Source of the DNA: Fidelibacterota bacterium
Lineage (GTDB): Bacteria; Fidelibacterota; Marinisomatia; SCGC-AAA003-L08; TS1B11
NCBI GenBank assembly: GCA_004124295.1
Contig: SCKI01000001.1
Location: forward strand, 1-64,000
Length of the DNA stretch: 64,000 nt
Reading direction: 5' to 3'
Each line of letters starts with the position of its first letter. The first letter of the stretch is position 1. The notes under the pieces were generated by a model. It was not told the DNA's origin. It searched no databases and saw only the letters and a program-made list of their open reading frames with translations. This document shows, piece after piece, positions 54,858 to 62,325 of this stretch. The position numbers and the translations under genes are program-made.

Positions 54858-57120
54858 TGCTGAACCCGATGCTGGGCAACAATGGGAAGATGGAGAGAGT
54901 CTCCCGCTGGGGCACACTCTCATCGGCTTCATCAATCTCGCCATCGTCATCGTCATCAATGCCGTTGGTGGTACTGCCGGTGACGTAGTAGTAAGCGAAA
55001 ACATTCTTGCGCCAGTAAGCATTAACCACCTGCAAGAAAACATCGATCTGCAGGCCCCCTCTCGTCTTGTAATGGCGCACCAGTCCCAGATCGAGGCGGT
55101 GGTAGGGAGGGTAGCGCAGGGTGTTGCGCCCCCCCGGTATGGGCACAAAGCCGACCTCGGATTGGCCGGGTAGCGACTCGAGGTAATATCCCAGGATAGG
55201 TGTATAGGGCTGGCCGGTCTGGTAGGTCCATTTCAGGTTCGTTTCCCAGCGGTCGTTGGGCCGGTACGCCCCGATCACATTCACCACGTGACGGCGATCC
55301 CAGTTGGTGAAGTACGTTTTGCCAAACAGCTCCTTTTCCGCCACGGACCAGGCATAGGAGAGCCAACCCGTCAGCCGGCCAACCTCCCGCTGCAGGAATA
55401 TCTCCAGCCCATAGGCGCGGCCGCTCGAAACATCCAGGAAGTCGGCCAATGAAATGCTTCCGAGAGACTCGTCCGGTGTGGAGCGTCCCTCGCTGAAGGT
55501 GAGCAGATTTTCCAGCGTCTTGGCGTACAGTTCCAGCTGAAACCGGTAGCGGCCCTTGAAGTAGGCTTCATAGCCTGCCACGACCTGCACCGAATTGGCC
55601 ACATCCACCGAACCGTCCACGGCCAGCCAGCTGTCCAAAATCGTCGGATTGTAGTCATCCTGCAACGTTTCCATGAACTGGTGATAGACCCCCACCGCGA
55701 AATTGAGATAGCGGTCCGGCGTGAGGAGGTATTTCATGCTGAAACGGGGGTCGAAATACCAGCGTTGGGGGTGCAGATTGTAATAGGTCACCCGCAGCCC
55801 CGGCTCCAGCATCAATTTTTCGCCCAGCCAGATCTTGGCCTTCTGGTACAGCGCGGCTTCGGTGGGTTCCTGATGCAGATCAAAAAAACTGCTGTCCTGT
55901 ACTTTGCTGCTGTAGGTGAAAGTGAGTCGCTTGATTTCCAGCCCGGCCTTGATTTGCCCTCTCCGCGGGCCGAACCAGGTCCAGTCCGAGCGGAAGGTCA
56001 AATCATCAACCAGGCTTTCGGTGCGGGCGCCGGACGACTCCCCAAGGGCGAATTGGGTATCGAATCGGCTGGCCGCAAGCATCCATTTTGACACCAACTG
56101 CGGGGAGAACAGTTTGCGATAGGCCAGGCTGTAGGTTCGGTTGCCCCAGTCGGCGTTGAGACCGAAGGAATCGAAAGCGAGGTCATCCCGGCCCAGGTAC
56201 CAGCTGACCGAGAGGCGGTCCCGCTCGGTAATATCCTGAAAAATGTGCCCCTGAAAATCGTAAAAATAATAGGGGAAGTAGAGGTCGGTCCCTTTGAAAA
56301 GCTGGTCAAAATAGGTGCGCCGGACGGACGCCAGCCAGGCGCCCCGCCCGAGGGGACCCTCCAGCGTTGTCTGGGCTGCCAGGAGAGAGATGGAGCCCTT
56401 GCCGGCCAGCCGCTTGCGGTTCCCTTCCCGGCTGGTGACATTGAGCACCGCCGACAGACGCCCGCCGTACTCCGCATTGAAGCCCCCCTTGATCAGTTCT
56501 GCCTGCTGCACTGCCTCCAGGATAAAATTGGAAAACAGACCCCCCAGGTGGGAGGGATTGTACACCGTGATACCGTCCAGCAGTATCAGGTTCTGATCGG
56601 TGTTGCCGCCACGAATAATCAAGCCGGTACTGAGTTCGGAGGTGGTTAAAACGCCGGGCAAGGCCTGCATGGCCCTGAGCAGGTCGGGCTCGGCGACTTG
56701 CGGCAGACCGGCCAATTGCCGTGTGCTGAGGGTGACCCTGCTGAGTTGGCTGTTGACTTGGCGGTCCAGCCGCTGGCCGGAAACCTCGATCTCTGCAAAG
56801 TCCATTGCCTGGCGCTGCAGCTCCACGTTGCGGCGCAGTTGCTGGCCCGGAGCCAGCATGATCGTATCGGCATAGGCCGCGTAGCCCAGGTAAGTGACCC
56901 GCATTTCGTAACGACCCGGTGGCAGCCCGGTGAGTACAAAATAGCCATCGCTGTTTGTCGCAGCCCCAAAACTGGTTTCGGACAGGAAGACGTTGGCCCC
57001 CGGCAACCCTTCACCTGAGGAGGCATCCGTCGTGTACCCGGTGAGGGTGGCGGACTGGCCCCAGGCTCCTTGGGCCAGGAGCAATAGGTACGTCAGAACC
57101 TGTGCCGCCGGAAATTTCAT
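54847..57120 (-). CDS. TonB-dependent outer-membrane receptor with carboxypeptidase-regulatory-like domain
   Basis: About 757 residues starting MKFPAAQVLTYLLLLAQGAW (signal peptide). First a CarboxypepD_reg-like Ig domain (LTGYTTDASSGEGLPGANVF), then the plug (AGLPQVAEPDLLRAMQALPG, LSTGLIIRGGNTDQNLILLD, ELIKGGFNAEYGGRLSAVLN), then a 22-strand barrel. It imports a bulky ligand using TonB energy; which one is unknown. The barrel end with an acidic loop (DDDDDGEIDEADESV) is unusual. Followed by the DUF4249 gene, overlapping. Confidence 0.9.
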   Translation of the reverse strand: MKFPAAQVLTYLLLLAQGAWGQSATLTGYTTDASSGEGLPGANVFLSETSFGAATNSDGYFVLTGLPPGRYEMRVTYLGYAAYADTIMLAPGQQLRRNVELQRQAMDFAEIEVSGQRLDRQVNSQLSRVTLSTRQLAGLPQVAEPDLLRAMQALPGVLTTSELSTGLIIRGGNTDQNLILLDGITVYNPSHLGGLFSNFILEAVQQAELIKGGFNAEYGGRLSAVLNVTSREGNRKRLAGKGSISLLAAQTTLEGPLGRGAWLASVRRTYFDQLFKGTDLYFPYYFYDFQGHIFQDITERDRLSVSWYLGRDDLAFDSFGLNADWGNRTYSLAYRKLFSPQLVSKWMLAASRFDTQFALGESSGARTESLVDDLTFRSDWTWFGPRRGQIKAGLEIKRLTFTYSSKVQDSSFFDLHQEPTEAALYQKAKIWLGEKLMLEPGLRVTYYNLHPQRWYFDPRFSMKYLLTPDRYLNFAVGVYHQFMETLQDDYNPTILDSWLAVDGSVDVANSVQVVAGYEAYFKGRYRFQLELYAKTLENLLTFSEGRSTPDESLGSISLADFLDVSSGRAYGLEIFLQREVGRLTGWLSYAWSVAEKELFGKTYFTNWDRRHVVNVIGAYRPNDRWETNLKWTYQTGQPYTPILGYYLESLPGQSEVGFVPIPGGRNTLRYPPYHRLDLGLVRHYKTRGGLQIDVFLQVVNAYWRKNVFAYYYVTGSTTNGIDDDDDGEIDEADESVPQRETLSIFPLLPSIGFSIAF

Positions 57121-57367
57121 CATATACTGCCTGCCTGAACTGCTGATCACCTGCCGGTGCCAGTAAACTTATACCGTTATACGGCCAGACGGGATCTTTG
57201 ATCCAGCGTTTCCTCCCGCAGCCGGACAGGCTGAGAGTGTGACCGGGCGCACAGAGGCCGTGCGAGGCTCCGGAAAAGTGTGTACATTCGCAGGCGACCT
57301 TTGCCAGGGAGCAACAACGCCGGTGGCTTGCGGTTGGGCGAGGCCATCCTATTTCAGGGAGCCATCC

Positions 57368-58186
57368 ATGAGCATTGAACGCATTGCATCCCAGCAGGGC
57401 TCGTTCCAGTTTTCCAGCAGCATCAGCCAGGCCGGCAGCAGTCTGGCAGCATCCCAACTAACCCTCTCCACCGGTCAACGGATCAACAGCATTGCCGATG
57501 ATCCGGCCGGCTTTTCCCTGGCGAATCTGGCCGCAGCCCGGGGCGGCGGATTGGCCCAGGCATTGGCCAACATTGGTAACGCCTCCAACGTTCTGAACAT
57601 CGCCTCCAGCGGCTTCGATGCCATTTCGGACCTGACCCAGCAGATCAGCGAGCGGGCAATCCAGGCGGCCGACGGCGCTCTCAACGATGACCAGCGGTCC
57701 GCCATTCAGGGCGAGATTGATGCCCTGGTCGCCGAAATCGATGACATTGCCCGGGAGACAACCTTCCAGGACCAGGCCCTTATTGATGGCTCCTTCACCG
57801 GCCAGAGCTTCCAGACTGGCCCCGATGCCGGCGACACGTTGGAGGTGAGCCTCGGTGACGGTGGCGCCGCAGCCCTGGGCCTTGACGATATAGATGTCAC
57901 GACTCAGGCCGGCGCCCAGGCGGCCATCGATCAGGCCGCCAATGCCCAGGAGGCGCTGATCAGCCAGGCCCAGCAGGTCGGCGAGATCCAGACCCAGCTG
58001 CGGGCCCGGGAGGACGCTGCCGTCACCACCGCCATCAACACCGAAGCGGCCCGGAGCCGGATCGAGGATGCCGACTTGGCCCGGGAGCGGGCGGAGCAGG
58101 CCACCAATCAGATTCTGACCCAGGCGTCAGTGGCGGCGCAAGCCCAGGCCAACGCTTCGGCCGAGCAGATTCTGTCGCTCTTCTAG
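57368..58186 (+). CDS. Flagellin-like protein
   Basis: 272 residues, short for a flagellin. N-terminal D0/D1 domain: LTLSTGQRINSIADDPAGFSLANLA followed by coiled-coil LNIASSGFDAISDLTQQISERAIQAADGALNDDQ (given here in pieces: INSIADDPAGFSLA, SDLTQQISERAIQAAD). C-terminal D1/D0: SRIEDADLARERAEQATNQIL and AQANASAEQILSLF. The variable middle is tiny. AGGGAG ribosome site before the ATG at 57368. No other flagellar gene is in the window. It could make a flagellar filament elsewhere encoded or another filament. Confidence 0.88.
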   Translation: MSIERIASQQGSFQFSSSISQAGSSLAASQLTLSTGQRINSIADDPAGFSLANLAAARGGGLAQALANIGNASNVLNIASSGFDAISDLTQQISERAIQAADGALNDDQRSAIQGEIDALVAEIDDIARETTFQDQALIDGSFTGQSFQTGPDAGDTLEVSLGDGGAAALGLDDIDVTTQAGAQAAIDQAANAQEALISQAQQVGEIQTQLRAREDAAVTTAINTEAARSRIEDADLARERAEQATNQILTQASVAAQAQANASAEQILSLF

Positions 58187-58390
58187 ACCAACGGCCCGGA
58201 TTCCTGCCCGCCCGCCCCGGCCCCCGCCCGTGGAGGACCGGCGCGGCCCGGTATGGCGCGCAGGGAATCCAGTCTTGCCACAAGGGATTTTCCAGCAACC
58301 TTTCTGCGGCCCAAGTTGCCATCGGTCGCGGTTGGAAGTAGCTTCCCATTCTACAAAAATCAGCGCGCACGACCTGTAAAGGGGGTACCG

Positions 58391-59023
58391 ATGGCCGCCG
58401 ACAAGCCCGATCCAAAAAATCAAGCCAAGCCCCAGTCCGCGGATAAACTCCGCAAACCCCCCAAGCCGCCCAAGCCGGCCCGGACTGGAGGAGGGTTCTT
58501 TCCCGCCCTGCGCCTGAATCTGACACTGGCATTACTGGCGGCAGTGCTGGCTTTTGCCGGGGCCGTAGCCGGCGTGGTGCTGACCAATGCCGCCCAGCGA
58601 GCCCTGTGGGAGGAGGAGTTTGCCTATGACAGCCAGCAGCGGCTGGTCGATAAGCGGGTGGAGCTGATCGAGCGGACCGTCATGCTGATGAGCAAGAGCT
58701 ACGCGGTGCAGGAAGAGGAGAAGGACGGCATCAAGGAGGCCCTCTCGGCCGTCGCCAAGGTGGCCACTGATCCAACATCTATCGTGGGGTTATTCAGGAA
58801 AAATTTTAGAGAACAGGCTATTGCCAAGTGCGAGTCCATCAACTCCCGCACCGAGTTCACGAACATCCTCAAGCTCGACGCCATTTTCTTCGGCGCCCGG
58901 ACCAAACGGGTTGTCGAAAAGCTTCTCGATGCCGATCCCTGGTGGGATGCGGCACCGCAGTTGCGGGACGACCTCATTAACGCTATGCACCGCGAGTTTA
59001 TGGAAGGTTTCCAGACTGGCTAG
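58391..59023 (+). CDS. Membrane protein with Lys/Pro-rich cytoplasmic tail, unknown function
   Basis: 210 residues. Starts MAADKPDPKNQAKPQSADKL with a long basic, proline-rich leader (RKPPKPPKPARTGG), one transmembrane helix (LTLALLAAVLAFAGAVAGVVL), then a helical, charged domain (QRLVDKRVELIERTVMLMSK, LFRKNFREQAIAKCESINSR). AAGGGGG ribosome site precedes the ATG. Its stop at 59023 lies where a second reading frame, in +1 register, continues a conserved-looking protein, so the two may be one gene or a coupled pair. No family recognised. Confidence 0.72.
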   Translation: MAADKPDPKNQAKPQSADKLRKPPKPPKPARTGGGFFPALRLNLTLALLAAVLAFAGAVAGVVLTNAAQRALWEEEFAYDSQQRLVDKRVELIERTVMLMSKSYAVQEEEKDGIKEALSAVAKVATDPTSIVGLFRKNFREQAIAKCESINSRTEFTNILKLDAIFFGARTKRVVEKLLDADPWWDAAPQLRDDLINAMHREFMEGFQTG

Positions 59024-59564
59024 GCGTACAGCGCTGCAGGAGGTATCCCGGGGCGAAGCCCAGCGCATCATCGACCAGACCCGGCATCGGCTGGAGCATG
59101 TTGATACCCGCCTCGACTACGCCGTGCGGCAGGCCCGGGACATTTTCTCGGTCCGCCTGCAGGATGTTGACAGCTTCCTGGCCCTGCTCTGGCCCGGCGG
59201 GCCCGGAGCCCATTGGCTGACGCCTCCGGGTGCCCCCCATACTCTCAAGGATGTGGCCAAGCGCCTCGTCACCAGCGGCTATTACTTCGATTCCCTGGCT
59301 GAGGAGAGCCTGCGATTTCCCGATGGCCACGATCCGGCCTTCTTTGCCAAGTTTCCTTATATTGATGAGAAGTTCGACTATGAACGCATCGGGCTGCTGG
59401 CCCTGGCCACCCTGGGCGACGATGAGCAGGCCCGCTCCCCGCAGGCCAATTTCTACATTTACGACGGTGTCCGCCGGTCCCTCGTGCTGGCGAAACGGCT
59501 GCTCACCGGCCAGACCAGCTATCAGGCGGTGTCGGCGTTGCTGCTGAATCCCAGACCGCTATGA
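59016..59564 (+). CDS. Soluble protein continuing in the shifted frame, unknown function, start uncertain
   Basis: About 182 residues from position 59016, where a CTG overlaps the preceding stop; no ATG/GTG/TTG occurs in a plausible place in this frame (in-frame ATGs at 58929 and 58947 lie deep in the preceding gene). A GGAGG at about 59038 is not followed by a standard start codon. The protein reads IIDQTRHRLEHVDTRLDYAV, DIFSVRLQDVDSFLALLWPG, then YYFDSLAEESLRFPDGHD and AFFAKFPYIDEKFDYERIGL. Its stop overlaps the start of the hydrolase (ATGA), supporting a real coding region. Programmed frameshift, non-standard start or a sequence error are all possible. Confidence 0.6.
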   Translation: MARRTALQEVSRGEAQRIIDQTRHRLEHVDTRLDYAVRQARDIFSVRLQDVDSFLALLWPGGPGAHWLTPPGAPHTLKDVAKRLVTSGYYFDSLAEESLRFPDGHDPAFFAKFPYIDEKFDYERIGLLALATLGDDEQARSPQANFYIYDGVRRSLVLAKRLLTGQTSYQAVSALLLNPRPL

Positions 59565-60262
59565 ACGCCGGGGCGCCAGCAGGCACTGTCCGGATTCCTG
59601 TTGCCGGGGCGCGCCACCTGGAGGGGAATCTCCACCTGCCCGCCGGCGAGACTCCCGGCCCTGGTCTGGTCATCGCTCCCGGCTCCAGCTATCCCAAGGA
59701 GGGCGCCATCATTGAGAGCCTGGCCCGGCAGGCAGTCCCGGCCGGCTGGGCTGTCCTGCGCTTCGACTGGTCCTACACGACCTATGGCGGGGGCGCATCC
59801 AGCAGCCGCAAGCGGGAAGCAGCCGAGCTTGAGGCGGCCCTGGCCTTTCTCGGCAGTCAGCCCGCATGCGACCCAAACCGGCTCGTGGTGGCGGGCAAAT
59901 CGTTGGGCAGCGCTGTTGCCTACAAGGTTTTTACGAACCATCCGGAACTCACTGCTGCGATCCTGCTGACCCCCGTGTTCCGTACCGCCGAAGGGGCGGG
60001 AAAAACCTACGCCGGCCTGGCCCAGGAAAGGCGTCCGGTGCTGCTGGTGACCGGAGAGCGGGATCCCCTGAACAAGCCCCCGGTAATGGCAGCACACCTG
60101 GCCACGGCTGGAGAGCACATCGTCACAGAGGTGGTGGCCGGCGATCACGGTTTGTGCCTCAGCCGGCGCAAAGACCCCGACAGTCAGGCCGCGAACCGGG
60201 ACAATATCGACGCTGCCCTGGCGAGTGTGGTCCGCTGGCTGGGCCGCAGCCTGCCGGCATGA
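59561..60262 (+). CDS. Alpha/beta hydrolase (KANL3/Tex30-like)
   Basis: 233 residues. Oxyanion/nucleophile region VAGKSLGSAVAYKVF with the Ser of G-x-S-x-G-like AGKSLGS, the aspartate strand LLVTGERDPLNKP and the histidine in VVAGDHGLCL. Similar to small Tex30-type hydrolases of unknown substrate. ATG overlaps the previous stop by 4 bases (ATGA). Not clearly linked in function to neighbours. Confidence 0.85.
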   Translation: MNAGAPAGTVRIPVAGARHLEGNLHLPAGETPGPGLVIAPGSSYPKEGAIIESLARQAVPAGWAVLRFDWSYTTYGGGASSSRKREAAELEAALAFLGSQPACDPNRLVVAGKSLGSAVAYKVFTNHPELTAAILLTPVFRTAEGAGKTYAGLAQERRPVLLVTGERDPLNKPPVMAAHLATAGEHIVTEVVAGDHGLCLSRRKDPDSQAANRDNIDAALASVVRWLGRSLPA

Positions 60263-60290
60263 GCCACGCCATCCCCATGACACCGCCAAA

Positions 60291-61529
60291 ATGAATCGGC
60301 TGACTGAATCATTGAAGGTGCTGGGGCCGGGCCTGGCGCTGGCTGCCACCGGCATCGGCGCCGGGGACATGGTGGCCGCCTCCGTGGCCGGGGCCCGCTA
60401 CGGGGAGGTCATCCTCTGGGCGGCCCTCTATGGGGCTCTGCTCAAATGGGCGCTCACTGAAGGCGTGGCCCGGTGGCAACTGGCTACGGGACAGACTCTC
60501 CTGGAGGGTTGGTTCCGGCGGCTGGGGACCTGGGCGGCCGCCTATTTCGCGGTCTACCTCGTGATCTGGTCCTTCATAGTCGCCGGCGCCCTGATGGCAG
60601 CCTGCGGACTGGCTGCTGCGGCCCTGTTCGGTGGCCTGTCGGTGGCGGCCTGGGGAGCGCTTCACGCGGTGGCGGCGCTGGCGTTGGTGACCTGGGGTGG
60701 CTACCGTTTCTTCGAGGGGACCATGAAAGTTTTCATAGCCGCTCTATTTGTGGTCATCATCTATGGCGCTTTCGCCAGTGGACCCGACTGGACGGCCCTG
60801 CTGCCTAATCTGGTGTGGCCCCGGGTGCCTGAAGGGTCAGCGCCCCTCATCCTGGCGGTCATGGGGGGCGTCGGCGGCAGCGTAACCATGCTCAGTTACG
60901 GCTACTGGATTCGGGAAAAGGGCTGGCGCGACCGGCGGCACCTACGGGCGGTCAGGATCGACCTGGGCGCTGCCTACCTGCTGACCGGTCTGTTCGGCGT
61001 GGCCATGATGATCATCGCCGCCGGCGTCTCACCGGAGGATGCCTCCGGCCCCGCGCTGGTACTGGAAGTGGCCCGGCGACTGGAGGAAGTGGCCGGTCCC
61101 TGGGGCCGCTGGAGTCTGCTGGTGGGATTTTGGGCCGCCGTGTTCTCCTCGATGATTGGCGTCTGGCAGGGGGTGCCGTACCTGTTTGCCGATGGCCTTG
61201 CTATTTGGCGGGGACGACATGTAGACCAACCGGCGCAGCCGGTCAGCACGCGCTCCTGGCCCTACCGGGGTTACCTGCTCTACCTGGCTTTCCCGCCGAT
61301 GCTGCTGCTGCTGCTGGATCGGCCGGTGATGATCATCGTGGCCTATGCGGTGCTGGGGGCGTTGTTCATGCCGTTTCTGGCGGGGACCCTGCTGATCATG
61401 AACCGGAGAAAGGAATGGGTCGGCGAGTTGGTCAGCGGCGGCATCACGACGGCCCTGCTGTGGACCTCCCTGGGGCTGTTCGTCTATCTGGCAGGCGTCG
61501 AAATCAGCCGCCAGTTTGGCGTCGGCTAG
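60291..61529 (+). CDS. Nramp-related divalent-metal transporter, divergent
   Basis: 412 residues, about 11 hydrophobic helices. TM1 reads LGPGLALAATGIGAGDMVAA, the Nramp start, but the canonical metal-site motif DPGN is GAGD here, and TM6 has GGVGGSVTMLSYGYW where Nramps have MPH. So it belongs to the wider Nramp/APC group but may carry another cation, or none. The ATG at 60291 is favoured; the frame is open 22 codons further. It follows the hydrolase closely and is convergent with the YwiC-like gene, with overlapping ends (61526-61529). Confidence 0.83.
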   Translation: MNRLTESLKVLGPGLALAATGIGAGDMVAASVAGARYGEVILWAALYGALLKWALTEGVARWQLATGQTLLEGWFRRLGTWAAAYFAVYLVIWSFIVAGALMAACGLAAAALFGGLSVAAWGALHAVAALALVTWGGYRFFEGTMKVFIAALFVVIIYGAFASGPDWTALLPNLVWPRVPEGSAPLILAVMGGVGGSVTMLSYGYWIREKGWRDRRHLRAVRIDLGAAYLLTGLFGVAMMIIAAGVSPEDASGPALVLEVARRLEEVAGPWGRWSLLVGFWAAVFSSMIGVWQGVPYLFADGLAIWRGRHVDQPAQPVSTRSWPYRGYLLYLAFPPMLLLLLDRPVMIIVAYAVLGALFMPFLAGTLLIMNRRKEWVGELVSGGITTALLWTSLGLFVYLAGVEISRQFGVG

Positions 61530-62308
61530 CCGGTTACCAAGGCCCCCACCCACAGCCCGAAAACGATGGCCAGGGCGGTTTCCCACAGCCCGATGCGGGT
61601 CAGTTTCAGCAGCCGGTAACGGTCGAGATTCGCCAGAATCAGCACCAGTTTCGCTACCGGCAGAAGCAGGGTCCAGGCCAGGGCCGGTTCCAGCAAATTC
61701 AACCGCACCAACAGAAAGGCCAGCGCCAGGGCCACGATATGGTAGCCAGCCGCCGCCGCCATCGCACCCTCCCCCTCCAGCCGCAGCCGGACGGTGAATA
61801 TGGAGCTTGAAAACACCAGGGCCGCCAATAGCCACAGGCCGAGCAGCTCCTGGGGAATCAGTCCGGTCGTTGCCGTGTAGGCAAAGGGCAGGGCCAGGGT
61901 CAGCGCCAGGAAAATTACCAGTTCGTTGGGGATCGATTTTTTCTTCTTCAGTAACACGCTCAGCAGGTTGATGGCCAGCGCCCCCAGGACCACCGCATAG
62001 ATCCGGCCCAGCGCTTCGGTCTGCTGCCAGAGCCAGCCGGCAGACAACAATGCCACCCCGCTATAAATCGCCAGCCACAGGGCGGACGGTCCATTGATCC
62101 GACGCTGGCGCACAAGGCGGCCGGCAGGGGCCTGCGCCTCGAAACCGGCCAGGACAGCCAACAGCGCCAACCATGTCCCCCCATTCCACCCGCCGGCAAT
62201 CCAGGCGCCGAGCAGAAAGCAGACCAGCAGCGTGATGGTGGCGCCATGTTCACGGGAGATGGGCGGCACCAGCCAGCGGCGCAGGACCGGGGAGCGTTCT
62301 GTCGCCAT
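61526..62308 (-). CDS. YwiC-like membrane protein
   Basis: 260 residues with about eight hydrophobic segments. The N-terminus reads WLVPPISREHGATITLLVCF, matching the EHG/QHGA opening of YwiC-like proteins, and a KKKKSIPNELV loop lies between helices. YwiC function is unknown; some occur near nitrate or molybdenum genes. The ATG at 62308 leaves 17 bp after the TRAP gene's... stop side, so it likely follows it in one transcript. A longer open frame reading upstream overlaps the TRAP gene in another register and is not real. Confidence 0.8.
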   Translation of the reverse strand: MATERSPVLRRWLVPPISREHGATITLLVCFLLGAWIAGGWNGGTWLALLAVLAGFEAQAPAGRLVRQRRINGPSALWLAIYSGVALLSAGWLWQQTEALGRIYAVVLGALAINLLSVLLKKKKSIPNELVIFLALTLALPFAYTATTGLIPQELLGLWLLAALVFSSSIFTVRLRLEGEGAMAAAAGYHIVALALAFLLVRLNLLEPALAWTLLLPVAKLVLILANLDRYRLLKLTRIGLWETALAIVFGLWVGALVTG

Positions 62309-62325
62309 CGGAGAGTCCGGGCCGG

